Assembly: GCF_000226095.1 (NCBI RefSeq)
Contig: NC_016473.1
Location: forward strand, 5,084,001 to 5,148,000
Source: Thermothelomyces thermophilus ATCC 42464
Taxonomy: Eukaryota > Ascomycota > Sordariomycetes > Sordariales > Chaetomiaceae
Direction: 5' to 3'
DNA: 64,000 nucleotides
The position numbers and the translations under genes were made by a program. Shown piece after piece: positions 39,125-52,786 of this stretch; within the stretch, counting starts at the first letter, position 1; each line of letters begins with the position of its first letter. Under the pieces are notes generated by a model. That model made no database searches. It was not told the DNA's origin and saw nothing but the letters and a program-made list of their open reading frames with translations.

Positions 39125-39430
39125 GTCACGGCTGACTGTGTGGCCGCGATGCGGCCACTTCGTCACACTGCCGTGGAGCGGACAATTTAGATCGATGGTA
39201 TCTGCATCGACCAGACGTCGCTGGCCGAGAGGAGCAGCCAGGTCGCCCTCATGTCCGTGATATTCCGCGCGGCCGAGCGAGTCGTCGTCCGGGGAGACGG
39301 CGCGACCGCGCAGTCTATCCGGCTCCTGACGAGCATCGGGGCCTTTGATGGTATCAGGTCGGCGAACCCGAACCCGAACGAGCTTAGGATACTCCTCGCT
39401 CTAGCAGGTGGCTTGAAGGTCCAAAAGGTG
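39125..39430 (+). pseudogene. Decayed HET-domain gene fragment
   Basis: Conceptual reading shows a stretch resembling part of a HET (heterokaryon incompatibility) domain, with IDGICIDQTSLAERSSQV and the following ALMSVIFRAAERVVV; the typical family text is W-I-D-A-I-C-I-N-Q..ER..QV..M..IYR.A..V. Only about 100 residues of the family are covered, no start or full frame exists, and it is broken. HET proteins act in nonself recognition between fungal strains. The fragment stops where a retrotransposon LTR piece begins, so the gene was probably cut by the repeat island. It is GC-rich and not AT-shifted like the block to its right. Confidence 0.7.
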
Positions 39431-39470
39431 CCTTGTTGAACTATCTACAAAGGAGACGAAACGAGTGATA
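39428..39470 (-). repeat. Inverted LTR fragment
   Basis: GCCTTGTTGAACTATC and the bases after it are the reverse complement, with few changes, of 39970-40012 at the end of the LTR-like segment of the Copia element. It is a ~43-bp relic of a second LTR in opposite orientation, sitting at the edge of the HET fragment. Confidence 0.6.
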
Positions 39471-39647
39471 GTCCGCTCCATACTTGCGATTACTGTGTAC
39501 GGCCACACAGTTGTGCAATGAGCAGCAGAGGCACAAGTTTGGATTGTCAAGAGATCCCTGCCTCTGGTAATTAGGTGTCTCTACGTGTCGGAGCAAAAAG
39601 GATTCCCTGTTCCTACGGGGAGAGCGAAATGAAGTAGAGTAAGAGGC

Positions 39648-39652
39648 AAAAA
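39648..39652 (-). terminator. Pol III T5 terminator of the 5S gene
   Basis: A run of five T on the minus strand begins two bases after the 5S 3' end, the usual stop signal of RNA polymerase III. Confidence 0.75.
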
Positions 39653-39653
39653 G

Positions 39654-39772
39654 ACATACAACACCGGGGATTCCCCAGTCGTCACCGACCTGAGTACTAG
39701 TCCGGCGGTCAGTAGCTTGTCTAAGGGAGAGCGGACGGGATCCCGAATTCTCTACTGCCTATGGTCGTATGT
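39654..39772 (-). rRNA. 5S ribosomal RNA gene, divergent isotype
   Basis: Read on the minus strand, the 119 bases start ACATACGACCATAGG and end GGTGTTGTATGT. The ends pair as helix I, and GGGATCCCGTCCGCTC, AAGCTACTGACCGCCGG and the later GGTGACGACTGGGGAATCCC match the 5S loop B, A-box and C-box positions of filamentous fungi. It differs from the major Neurospora-type sequence through most of helices II, III and V but looks complete. A T5 Pol III terminator follows at once (39652-39648). Dispersed single 5S genes and several 5S isotypes in one genome are known in Neurospora and relatives; whether this copy is expressed is unknown. Confidence 0.85.
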
Positions 39773-39865
39773 ACTAGCAATTAAGGGGAGTGAGGTTTAT
39801 AAGCGGCCCATCTCACCTAGCAATTCAAGTCATTTTTAGCCTTCCAAAAAAAAAAAATAACCATG
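39744..39865. repeat. Left half of interrupted 5S-flank repeat (copy 1)
   Basis: CGAATTCTCTACTGCC through GTCATTTTTAG and the A-run up to CCATG matches 60830-60999, apart from a ~46-base gap. It starts within the 5S gene and covers the 5S upstream flank. The right half of the same repeat lies 13.4 kb away at 53240-53387, so the retrotransposon block sits inside this repeat. Confidence 0.8.
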
Positions 39866-42800
39866 TGTCGGAAGCTATAGAGCTTCCAAACGTATTAGCC
39901 ACACGTTTGCCACAGCTATATAAGGCTGTTTAACGCTTTGGCCAGCTCCTTTGTCTATAAATATCAGTCGTTTTGTCTCCTTTGTAGATAGTTTTAACAA
40001 GGCACTCTTTTCTTTCGTATAGCCACCTACTACAAACTGCTTTTAACGCTCCTAGAAGCTTATCACTACGTTCGGCAGTTATAAGCCCGGTGCCTTGACT
40101 ACTCCTCTACTGATATATCTTTAATATTAGTGGTAGCTTCTTCTATTACGAACTCTCTTACCTTGCTTTAATACGCTTTCGATGACATGTCTATTATATC
40201 CGAGATCCTAGTTAAGACTTCTATATACCTTATAGGGCCTAGTTCCTAGAACTTGTAATATATTAAATTATAATTATAGGCTAAATTTGCTAGTATATAG
40301 GGATTTATTAACCTTGATGGTAACTATAAGCTAGATCTAGAAGTTTTATAGTATTTAACTTATAAGTAAGCTAGAGATAATCTTATCTTAGCTTCCTAGG
40401 AGTAACTCTTAAAAGGATTATTACCCTTAATATCTATAGACTTAATACCTTCTAATATAGCTATTATAGCCGAATTTATATAATTATAAGACTCTTTTTA
40501 TAAAGATATTATATATACTATAGATGTTAGTAAGTAGATAAGATAGCTATAATACTAGCTAGTGTATACTATAGATCCTAAACTTTATAAAGTTATAAAA
40601 GTATATAAAAAGAAGGATATTAACCTTATTAGAGGGATTATCTAGGCGCTTTACTCTATATTTATATTATTCATTATAACGCTCTATATAATAGTTATTA
40701 TATAATATATAACTAGTCTTAATATAGCTAAGTATTTAAGAGTTAATCTATAGTGCTAGATTTATAACTTTAATGTTACCTTCTAGTAAGCTATCTAATA
40801 CGATATCCTAGAAGTATAAGGTATATAAGGACTTTATACCTTTCTTAATGCTATTATTATATATATCCTACTAACCTAGATGGTAAATAAAAGGATAGAA
40901 ATCGAGCTTACTAATGGTATAGAATAGCTACTTCCGGAGCTTAGTACCTTTATTACGATAGCTAGGATCCTAATTAATAATAATATATAACCTAGAGTCT
41001 CTTAGAAGTATAGAATCTTCTTAATACCTTATATGCTAATACTTCCTATAGCTTAAAAGAGCGGTAAGGAGAGAGGTAGAGACTTATATACTTAGTAGCG
41101 TAATATAAGATGTCCCTATAAGTATCTAAGATACCTATAGGATCTAGTAGACTGCTACGTACTTAAGCAAGCTATCTATAGTAACAAGCAACGCTTGTAC
41201 CTTTCTAATAAGGAGTATAAGAGGATTTGCTAGGAGCTTAACAAGCTAAAGTAGGCTAGACTAAAAGATTAACTCATTACTAAGTAGGGGGAGCTATCCT
41301 ATTCTAGGTAGTTAGGGGTAGGATACCCTAGTTCCCTTAATACGTTAATTATTAGCCCTTAGCTACTTAGCGAGCTCTCGACTTACTATAGGGTGTTTAG
41401 TATAGTCGCTCTATAATGCTATCCTCTTTTAAAAAGTACTTACTAGACTTATATAGTGTGACCTACTTGGTTAACAATAAGAAGTTCCTTTTACCTAGGA
41501 CGTTTGTTAAGGTAGAAGATTCTAAGTTTATTAAAGTAGGTATAACGACCTTTTCTATTAGTAGGAGGGGCACTTAGGTAATCGAGAACGTTCTAGATAG
41601 ATTATATAGACTATATACTAAGAGCCTAACGCTTAAGAATATTACTATTATTAAAGGATTCCATATTAATATTGTCTTGGAAGCTTTATTACTTAAGGTA
41701 AGCGCTTAGTACTATAGCTTAGATTACTTATTACGTTTTAGAATACTAGAAAATAATATTATACTTTATAAGTTAGAACGTAAGTATAATCTTACCTTCC
41801 TTAAATATAAGCTACTTTTCTATTATCTAAACTTTCTAAACTACGTCTTAATTAGTAAAGTAGGTATTATAAACGTTTATATATCTTTATAGAATATATT
41901 TATTATATATAGTAAAAGGTTTTAGACGCGAGCGTTACTTACCATAAGAGAGGATACTAAGGATCTTTCGCACTTAAGAGCTAGCTACCTTAGATTAGAA
42001 GCGTTAAAAGCACTTATTAATAACGCTAGAAACGTCTATATCAAGGGGATAGTATATATTAAGTATAAGAGCTATACTTATACTTATATAAGTAAGGTTA
42101 TCTCTAGGAAAATACTACCTAAGTAAAAGTCTATATACCTATTCTAGCGAGTAGCCTAGGATCCATTTAATTATCTTAAAGCGATTAATAGATCGTAATA
42201 GCTACTTATAATTATTAATAAGTATAGTAAGAAGCTCTTCCCCTTCCTCTTGATAATAAAGTCGCTAGACTGGATTATAGGAGTTATCTAGAATTTCAAG
42301 AGCTAGGTAAGATACTAATATAGGCTTATTATCCATAAGATCAAGTAGGATAATAATACTATAACGATTAGTTTAATAAGGCGTATACTAATACGCTACT
42401 AGACTTAGGCTATAGAAAGTAGTATTAATCTTAAACTCTTACCTTTATATATCTATAAGCCTAATGAACTAGCAAAGTAAGTAAGGTAAGAACTGATCTT
42501 ACGCTTAATTAAAATGCTTAATAGTATGAATCTCTTTATAAAGCTTTAGTTAGAAAGCGTATAAGTAGTAGCGTATTTATATATAATAAGCCTAAGCTAT
42601 GCTTACTCGTTTAGAACTCCTAATAAGGTACTCTATAGCTAGTTTAAATAGTATTTTTGCTAGTACAAACCTAGCTTAATAATTACGTTAACTAGTAACT
42701 TACGCCTAGACTAGAGTAATATCTTTATATATAAATACTAGGTATATATCCTCTATAAGAATAGGGAAGCTAAGTAGTATATAAAGGACCTTAAGGTATT

Positions 42801-45720
42801 ACTATATAGGCTAATAAGGTATCTTATAGAATATTATATATCTAATATCTATCGCGTTTAGATACCCGAGCTTAATAAGGTCATTATAACTTATAACATT
42901 TACTTTGATAAGAAGACTTTGTACTATCTAAGTAAAGAGTAGCCGATAGAGTCATTACTAGCAGTAGCAAGCTAGGAAGTTAATTAATTCGATCTTAGCA
43001 AAGATTCCTAAGATACCAACTTTCTCTAGGAAGCATTATAATAGACCTAGTAACTAGTAAAAGACTCTATTATAGTAGCTTAGCTACCTCTATTGTAAGA
43101 GAGTCTAGTAGTAGACTAACCTCTTTAATAGGGTCAAGACTCGGGGGTAAGGGAGCTCTTTAACACGTAGCCTATAAGCAAGTAATTAGTTCTAGAGACT
43201 TTTATAGTAGAGATATAAATAATAGATAAACTTACTAAATGGATAGAGAGCTTTAGAGGACTCTTAATCCCTAAATATATACCTAAGCCCTTAGTAACTT
43301 GCCTTACGCCGGCTAGTAAAGGGGATATTTACTAGGAAGTAGGAAGGTTTAGATTAGGGCCTTCCTAGTTACTAGCTAGCTAATTGGATGCTAGGGAGAG
43401 TAGGGGAGCCGTTAGATCTGACAGAGAAATGCCTTCTATGAAAGAGTCAAATATACGTAATATATTAACGGAAGAGCTAAAAGCTAGGGATAGTACTACT
43501 AATATATTATATCTAGCTAGGCTAGAGGAGTAGAGCGTTAAACAAAGTCTAGATTAGCTAATATATCCTCCAGAAGGTAGAAGTAAAGGAGAAGCTATTT
43601 AATAACCTCTTATAAGGAAAGGCAGAGGCAAGAGGAGGGCTTATATACCTAGGGACTCTATACGATTAAGCGAACGGCTATAAAATGGAGAGAGGGTTAA
43701 TTACTACTACTCCTTTATCTATATAACTAAGGAACTCTAGTAATAGTTCTATAAGATTTACCTACCTAATTAATAAGAAGCTTACCTAGAGGACTAGAGT
43801 ATAAGAACGATATATATAGTGTTTACTACTACTATATAATAGAAGGATACTATATACCTCAGAGCAGCCTTAAATAAGCTATATTAGTATATTAACGATC
43901 TTACTTACATTCCTAATAACTAGTAAGACCTATATAATTACCTATTAGGATAATAGTTTAAAGACATGGCTCGCGAGGAGATATAAAACTTAGAGAGCAG
44001 GGGAACGTAAAAGATTATACTATATAAGTAGGCAAAAGTATAACCTATTCTATTAAAATAGGTCTTTATATATAAGTTTGATAAGGACGGTTTCTTAGAG
44101 AAATGTAAGGCAAGGATCTATATATAAGGAGATCTATAAGATATTAGCTTAGTAGAAAGTATATACGTAGCTACTCTAGCGGCGTAGTCGTTCTATATAA
44201 TGATGGTAATTACCATATACTTTGACTTAGAAGTCAAGTAGTTCGATATGGTGTAAGCGTTCTTTAATGCCGAACGACCGGAAGACAATTCTATTATCTA
44301 TAAATTACTAGAAGGATTTAAGTAGCTAGGGAAATATATAGAGTTACAAAGAGCTCTATACGGCTTGAAAGACTTGCTACTTTTATAGTATAAGGAGTTC
44401 TATAAAACGCTATTAGATCTAGGTATAGAACTATTAGGCGAAGAGAAGTACCTCTTCCTAAGCTATAACAAACGAGTTATCCTAATCTTCTATATTAATA
44501 ACTTCTTAGTCTTCTTCTATAAAAGTAACGTTATAACGGCCGAGCGTATAATAGAAGGAATCAAAGCTTGATATAACGTCTATAAGTAGGGTAATGTCGG
44601 TTAGTTTCTTGGTATTAAGGTAATTCGAGACTAACCTATATATAAGAAGATATAATTAGTCTATAACTAATATATTAGAAAGGTAGTAAGAAGATATAGG
44701 CTAGATATACCTAGTATATATAAGTTAACTCCCTTAAGCTATAAAGAACTTAAGAAGTTTAAAGGGAGTACTACTAATATATAGATTAAAGAGTATTAGG
44801 AGCTTGTTAGATTAATCCTATATTATATAATTATATTATATCTAGACATTATATATACTTATTTAGTACTTTCTCAATATCTGACTAACCTAGGACTAGA
44901 CTACTTATTAGAGGTATAGCGAGTAGTAAGATATCTATTTAAGAGCTCTTACCTATTAGTCTAGTATAGAGGTAAGCAAGTGCTGGAAAGTCTAACGCTT
45001 GTAATTGCTAGGGACGCTTTATATACAGATGATCTAGATATATAGTATTTGTTATAAGGATATATCTTCTTTCTATTCGGGGGCCTTATTACATAGAAGG
45101 TATCGTACTAGGATATTATTATAATGTTGAATACTAAAGTAGAACTTCTAACGCTCTCCCTTATAATAAGAGAGGCTATAGCACTTAAAAGGCTATTTAT
45201 AGATATTAATCTTAAGCTTAGGGAACCCTAGAATATCCACTATAATGATTAGCAAACTATTTAACTAGTGATAGCTAAGAACAAACGTATTAATACTTAC
45301 CTATAATATATAGATATCTATAATATATAGTTATACTAGGAAGTGGTAAAAGGAACATTTAAAGCTATATATCTACTAACTAGTTAGATATTAGTAGATA
45401 GGCTTACTAAATAACTTAGCCGATAAGCCTTTAAGCGCTAGAGGGCTCTCCTTAATCTTCAAGATATTAATTATAGGCTTATATAACTAGGGGGTAGAAA
45501 ATAAGTTAAATTCGCTAAATAAAATACCGCCTAATACTCCCTATCTATTACTATTAGCTATTACTAGGATTAATAGCCTTGCCCTTACCTTTATCCTAGC
45601 TAGGTAATAATATAACGCCTAATATATCATTAGACGTATTAATACAAGTATTACAAGCCTCTTTAATCTTATCTAACTAGTAGAAGATATCATATATAGA
45701 GTAAGCGATCTTTATAAAAC
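39866..45720 (+). mobile_element. Ty1/Copia-type retrotransposon fossil
   Basis: AT-rich fossil, plus-sense. An LTR-like segment (39866 to about 40008, TG..CA ends, with CTATATAAGG) is followed by gag-like sequence (about 40.25-41.4 kb), integrase (41.7-42.7 kb), reverse transcriptase (44.0-44.6 kb, with the Copia order FDLEVK..FN, ALYGLK and the catalytic loop region) and RNase H (45.0-45.4 kb). A purine tract near 45490 precedes what may be the 3' LTR, but this does not resemble the segment at 39866, so the LTR pair is unresolved and this stretch may join two elements. It is broken by very many changes of RIP type, with hardly any open frame left. Its right end is cut by the Gypsy element. 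Confidence 0.85.
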
Positions 45721-46173
45721 TGTAACAAACCTAACTCAGACTTCTTCTAAAAGGGTTCAGACAGAGGTAAATTAAGCGGGACAAGCGTACAGGTCGTCTA
45801 AGGGATTCGGTAAAGCCAAAGGGTTTACAACAACACTAGAGTTATCTCCCACAGTCGTCAGTGATGCTTGGTATAAGTACTATAATTGTAGGTTAGATTG
45901 CTATCACTAGTAAACTCCCAGAGTCCACCATAACAAGTGACTAGCTAGCTATATATATACAATTATCTATCCTTCTTCAATAGTTATCACTAGTACCGTT
46001 TCTCCTTTCACTCTATAATTCCACGTTGTCGACAGTGACATGTTATTATCACTAGTGAAGACCTTAGTCTTGGTAGTGATAATCTTCTGATTGGTCCGTC
46101 AAGTGATTGGCTGTCGGAATGTCCCGCATCCTAGCTATAGCCTGCCGGGCCGTCTATATGCTTATCCGTGACA
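45721..46173 (-). repeat. Gypsy 3' LTR
   Basis: Starts TGTAACAAACC and ends CTTATCCGTGACA on the plus strand; the same length and order as 52787-53239. Differences between the two LTRs, about 45 by eye, are all transitions. Confidence 0.88.
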
Positions 46174-49100
46174 CGATGCCCTTCCTTTAAGGCTTTTGAC
46201 CTGAAAGCCCTCTTAGGCCGTTTCAAATAGCGCTAACAACCCTTCGCTTATAAGTACTATATTCTTCCTATTTCTATATTATGGTTGCCTTGTTAACAAA
46301 ATGCTAATAGAGAAATAGAAGTCGTATTCTGTACGTTACCGTACTTCCCTTGCTTAGAATATTGCTAAGAACGGTTTTATCGTTATACCTTGCTCTTAGT
46401 GTGCATCGTAAGGCCTTATCTATGAAATGATCGCACGTATAAAGCGTTACAAAGCCTACGTTTGTCAAGGTTGTTCTTATAATAGCTCTAGTATACTACT
46501 TTCTTCCTATAAGTACATCTCCTTTCTCTTTGTTTTTTTTTTTTAAATATAATTCCTAATGTTTATTCTAGTAAATCGTATTCTCTAGGAGCAGCGTCAT
46601 ATTAAGGATGCTAAACGTTATACTAAACTTAAACTAGATAAATCCTAGCACCGTCTAGAAGAAGCCTAGTACGAGTTGTCCGAAAAGCTTATACGGCTCT
46701 AGCGTCTTTGTCAGTAGAAGGAGTTTTTAGTAGAGAAAGGTGCCGATATAGTGGCGTATAGTCTGTCGACCTTAGACGAGTTAGAGGAGGTTAAGCGGTA
46801 AGAGCAGCAAGAGGCGCCTGCTATACCCTCGTCATAGATTAATAATACCGTCGATACTATCGACTAGGGCACCGTCTTTGGTTCTGTCCTAGGTTTTCCT
46901 TTAGTCGATCCGGGTTCTACCGGTAGAACTATTCTAGTTTCTTAGGGCAGTTCAAATTTTTAACTAGTTCTTATAAGTTGTCCTCTAGTCTAAAATCAAG
47001 CTATTTAACTAGATACTATAGTTCCCTATTAATAATACGTAAATTTAGAATTTCTTTAATGTCCTATTCTTCCTTTTCGTCCTTTGCTTCGATATTTATA
47101 GTGGTCTTAGCATTCTTTAGTACTAGTTCGAGAAGTGAAATATAAAAAACATCTATTTATAATTATATAGATAATAGTAACGATAATTAGTAATTAGATA
47201 TTGAGATTCGTTCCTTGATAATAAAGGGTCTAACCTTCTTAAAGTCTAGCTTCGTATTTAGTCGTTTGGTTTATAAGTTTTATACAATTAGGTAGACTTT
47301 GTCTCCCCTCTCTAGGCAAGGTCCCTCAAGCCTATATTTGTCGTAGTAGTTCTTTATTCTAGTTCTGACAAACTCGAGTTCTTTTTTGAGCTTCTTATAT
47401 AGTACGTACATTTATTTTACTTTGACTATTGCTCTCGGCACTATGACCTCTAGTCCTTGCCTAAGGTTTGCTTTATATCTATAGTTCGCGAAGAATAGTA
47501 TGACTTTGGTTGTTTCCGTTAGCGTTATATTATAAGCAAGTTATACTATTAGCAATAGTATGACCTAGTCGTCTTGCTAGTAGTTAACGTAAGAACGGAG
47601 GTACTGCTTGATAACTTGGTTTAGTCGCTCTATTTGTCTGTCAGTCTATAGGTGAAATGCCGTTAATAGCTTGCTATTAACGCCTAATCGTTGTATTAAC
47701 GCTTGCCAGAACTTCGATACGAACTTAGTATCTCTATCGGTAATCCATTCCCATAGCCAAGTATATACTAATGCGACTTGCCGATAGATTACGTCTACTA
47801 ACTGTTCTGCTGTCTAGGACTCCTTGTAGGGGAAGAAGTATGCCTATTTAGTTAGGTAGTCTACTATAGTGAGAATACTATCGTAAATTACCCCTGTAGC
47901 CGTATCCTTGGATTCTAGCAGTTTCGTAATAAAGTCCATCGTAACTAAACTCTATAGTTTATTAGCTATTAGTAGTAGCTAAAGTAGCCTATATAGCTTA
48001 TATCGTGCCGTTTTATTTCAATTACAGATATCGTAGTTTTGTATAACTTCCTTAACTTATATCGTTAACTATGGAAAGTCGTAGTGTTTTTTGACTTGTG
48101 CAACAGTCTTTGTAACTCCTTTATATCCTCCGAGTTTCGACTTATAGAGTTCTTAAATCATTTATAGCTATTGATCTTTGTCGTAGATATATGCTTTACC
48201 TCGGTACTAGAGTTTCCCATCTTTTTCTTCTACTCCGTTAGGTACCATTAGTCTAGGTGCTACTTGATACTATATCTCGTTAATCCTTTCTTCTTAAAAG
48301 ATTATATAGTATTCTAGGAATAAGTCGAGTAGATCGTCTCCTATAGGTGTCTACATTTCGTAATATAGCGTCCCGTCTATTCGTTCCTTAAATAACAATG
48401 GCGTTATTTCCGTTCGTCCTTCTGTATAATCCGTTCGTTAGCTTAAGGCGTCTGCTTGTACGTTCTCTTTACCCTTCTTGTAGCGGATCTCAAAATTAAA
48501 TTCTATAAGGAATTCTACCTATTGTATTTGTCGTCTGTTAAGCTCCTTTGTTATCGTAAAGTATCGTAAATTCTTATAATCTGTATATACTTATACTAGT
48601 TCGATTGTACTACTAAGGTATAGTCATTATTCCTTAAAAGCTTTAACAATTATAAGTAGTTCCTTATTATAGATTGGATAATTAAGATATAGTTCATCGA
48701 GCTTCTTTAAAAAGAAGGCTATAGGATATAGCTTCCCTTATTCGTCTCGTTATCCTAATTATCCTCTAATAGTATAGTCTAAAGCGTCCGTTTCTACCTT
48801 AAATAGCTTCTTAGGGTCTGGTAGCACTAGTACTAGATCTTTAGTAATGGCGTCGCGGATCTACGTAAATGCTTACTCGTGCTGTTCTTCCTATTGGAAT
48901 TTAGCGTTCTTCTTAGTAAGTTCGTACAAAGGTTATACGATCGCTCTAAAGTTCCTAATAAACATCTAGTAGAAGTTCACAAACCTGATGAAACTTTGTA
49001 CTTCTGTGACTAACGTTGGTTATAGCTAATCCTTGATAGCTTCGACCTTTAAAGGTTCTATCCGGATTTATCCTAGGGATATTTTGTATCCTAAAAATAC

Positions 49101-52100
49101 TATCTTTCTAATGTAGAATTCGCTCTTTTCCTTGTTAACTAATAGCTTGTACGCGTATAATGTATCTAGTACTACTCTTACGTACTTCCGGTGTTTATCT
49201 ATCGTTTTAGAGAAAATAAGTATGTCGTCGAGATAATATACTATAAATTTGTCGAGAAAGGATTAGATAGCTTGATTAATTAGGGCTTAGAACGTTACTA
49301 GTGCGTTTGTAAGTCTAAATGGCATAATGAGGTACTTGTAGTGGCTATAGGGTATCCTAAAGGCCGTTTTCTACTTATTGCCTTCTTTAATCCATATATA
49401 GTTATAGGCCAATAGCAAGTTAAGTTGCTAATAGTTAACGTATAACTATAGCTTTCCGTCTTTCTTAGGCATAAACAGGATTAGGTAGCCTGCTAGCGAT
49501 ATTAACAGGCAGATATATCCTCTTCGAAGATTCTCCTCTAAGTATCGCTTAAGTTCTTCGTTCTATGTCTAGCTCGTATAGTAAATCTTGAAGAACTTTA
49601 GTCATACTCCTTCCTTAAGCTTGATCTCGTGATCCTATAGGCCGTATTCTAGTAATCCTTCTAGATACTTCGGTTCGAATGCTAGGTGTCCTTTATATTC
49701 CTTTGGTACTTCCCTAGTCTTATCTTATTTCTCGGCTTTTTGATAGTATACAAACTTGGTTCTATCTATAGCAATACTAGCGATTTCTCCTATTTTAACC
49801 TACTACTCTAGTTATAGTACTCTATATTCGTTAATAGAGAGAATAGCTATCAGCGATTTAGCTCGTTTCTCCTATCATAACGTTGGTATCATTATACCGC
49901 TTCTTTCAGAGTCTATAGTAGTCTGCCTACCACTATCTGTCTCTTGCGGTAGATCCGTAGGATATGCCTTTCCCTGAGCATCGTCTGCTTATAATCCTTG
50001 CGTGCTCCCTATCTTACTAGTCAAATATGACTCTATTTAGGGTCGTAGGTAGCTACCATTCTTCTAGTTAATGTCTAGGTCGTAATCTTCATACTATGGT
50101 AATCCTAATATTATATCTTTGTCGTCGCCTATATCTATAATGCTAAATACGACTACTATAGTTTTCCCTGCTATAGTGATATCGATTAGTTTAATCTCCC
50201 TATATACCTATTATATCGGAAATAGCCCTTTGACTATACTATACTTCTGCTTCATTCTCTAGGGTATCTATAGCTAATTTATAAGTATTGGCGAAATCAG
50301 GTTTATCTCTGCTCTACTATCTACTAGTACAAGCATTTCGTGCTATTTCTATTGTGCTATTATCTATAATTGCTTGTCTTGCCACTATTATCTAAAGATT
50401 ACGGCAATTTCCTATGTTTCTGCTAGGAGGTCTCGATATAATGGTCTCTTACGCTAGTTCCTCCTATACTACGCTACCACTCGCCGCTATATAGGCGTTA
50501 ATGGTTTTCGGGCCCCTCAAAGGGCCCTGACCTGTTTCCTAGGTCAGTGCTAACCTCTTTAGTTATTTGGCTAATAGCGGCTTCGTCGATTGTACTTATT
50601 TCTATAAGCTATTAAGTGCTAGCAACTTCCTACCATTAGGTCCGTTCTACTTTCTATCGTACGTGCTATAGCTTTATCTAAAGCTCTTAGATCCGCAATT
50701 TCTTTTTATCCGTATAGTAAAGGTAGTCGTTACTTTGGTACAAGTCCTATATATCTTGTCCTATTCCGTAGTACCTAGGCTAGGCTCGTTTTAGTACTAC
50801 CGTAATGCCTTCTAGATCGCGGGCTTCGATTTTCTAGAGCAATTCGGCCGCTCTGTTTCCTATATTATGGACCTATTCCACAGGGCAGAGGCTTCTATCC
50901 TTATTTCCTTGTCAGGTCAGCTAGTGATTGTTTTCGAATTTGTTACGAAAGTAGTATTAGCATTTATATAATATATACTAGAACTAGGGCACTTGTATAT
51001 ATGCCTTATATCGTAGGTATAGTCATGTAGCGTTACCTAGAAGGTATTAGAATTCTTTTCCAAATCCTTCCTACTATATATAGACTATAGATACTCTAAT
51101 ACTAAGGTAGGAGTATTTCTTTTAATAGCTTTCCCACGTGCGCTTATCTTTTCTACGGTTCGCGTGTATAAACTAGTACTTAGGGTTCCATATATCATAG
51201 CTAAGTTGCTAGTCATTAAAATGCTCGGTATAGCTATCAGGCCTATCGTATGTCATAGGCTATTCCCCTTTAATAGTTTCTATAATACGTCGGAGTTCCC
51301 TTATCTCGTCCCTTATCTTATCGCTCTACTAGGCAAGTCGAATTAAGCGTCTATCCCGTTCACGTAGTTCCATGTTAAGCCGGAAAACTTCGTTATAGTA
51401 CTATTCGATTCGTTCCTAAAGGAATAGAACATTAGGTCTAGGTCCTTCGATTCCTTAGGTATTAGTCGTCTACGATCTATCCTGCCTCTAGGTAACTATA
51501 AAACCCTACTACCTCAAGGCTAGGAGAATCGAAATTAGTAGTATATATTCTCCTACTATGTCCTATTCGGCAAGACCTGTTTCTAGGTCTATAGTAACCA
51601 GTTCGGAGTACGGTGCTTGTTTATCTTTACTATTGCCGTCACGTCCGGGACTGTCTGTATCGCTGTCCCTGTTCTTATAGCTTATAGTCGCTACTTCGAT
51701 GACATCCTTGGCGGTTTTGTTAATAGCCGTAATTTCCTTTCTAGGGACTAGTTTCTAATCTTTTTTTAGGCTTTGACATTCTTATTTATAGTGTCCTTTC
51801 TTTCTATAGTTATAGTAGGTAATGTTAGACTTGTCTTTGGCTATCTTTTTCTTATCCTGCTTCTATATTACGTCTATATCTATAGCTCTAGGATACGTCC
51901 TATATAATATACTAATATATGCTTGTTTTTTCTTATTATTAGCCTTGACTACGGTTCTATTTATCTGACCTTGTTTTTACTACTCTTATATATAGAGCCG
52001 ATTATCGATTCTAATGGCCTATATAATATATTTATCTAAAGTCTTAGGCCGGTCGTACTTATATAGTTTGTCTTTAACCTTTTCCTTTAAGCCATTATAG

Positions 52101-52786
52101 AATAGTTATATTAATACCTTATCATTAAGCTAAGACTTAAGCATGTCCTATCTAAACTATATAGCGTAAGAGGCTACTAACTTAGTCTATCGGAGATTAG
52201 CAAGTCTTTCTTATATATAAATCTTCTTATCTTTATTACTAAAAACCTTCTAAAGCTCTTCTTCAAACCGGTCATAAGATTGAAAGACTACCTATATAAA
52301 CGCATCTCGGTCGTCTTTATCTTCCTTAGTAAGATAGTCGTTCTATATAGGCTTAAACTATCTAAGTACCTTACCCTCTAGTCTCGTAGCTATATAAAGG
52401 ACTTTAGCTTTGTCATCTAGAAACTTGTTATCGTTAAGCCGGAAGTAGGATTAGAGGTTTGTTAGGAATCCTACAAGATCCTCCTTAGTTCCTCCATATT
52501 TGCCAGGTAGTTCGATCTTAATACGGCTCGCTTTAGCGCCCTCGAGTGCCTTGATTTTAGCGTAGGCCTCGTTAACTAGCTTCTACGAGTGCTTTTTGCC
52601 ATTTTCAAGTTCCTTGATCCGAGCTTAAGTAACCTTGTCTCTCTAGTCTAACTCCTAAATCTGTTACTAGAGTTAACCGAGCTAGGCAAGCAGCTATTTA
52701 GCTATAACGTTAGTAGCTATATTAATATTAAGGTCGAAATTACCTCTATTCTAAGCTATAATAGAACAAAGGGAGTAATAGCAACG

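Noticed and set aside
49756-49977. Short open frame within the AT-rich block
   Set aside because: It is in the opposite sense to the Gypsy element that contains it and is a chance frame.
51164-51346. Second short open frame within the AT-rich block
   Set aside because: Chance frame inside the retrotransposon fossil.
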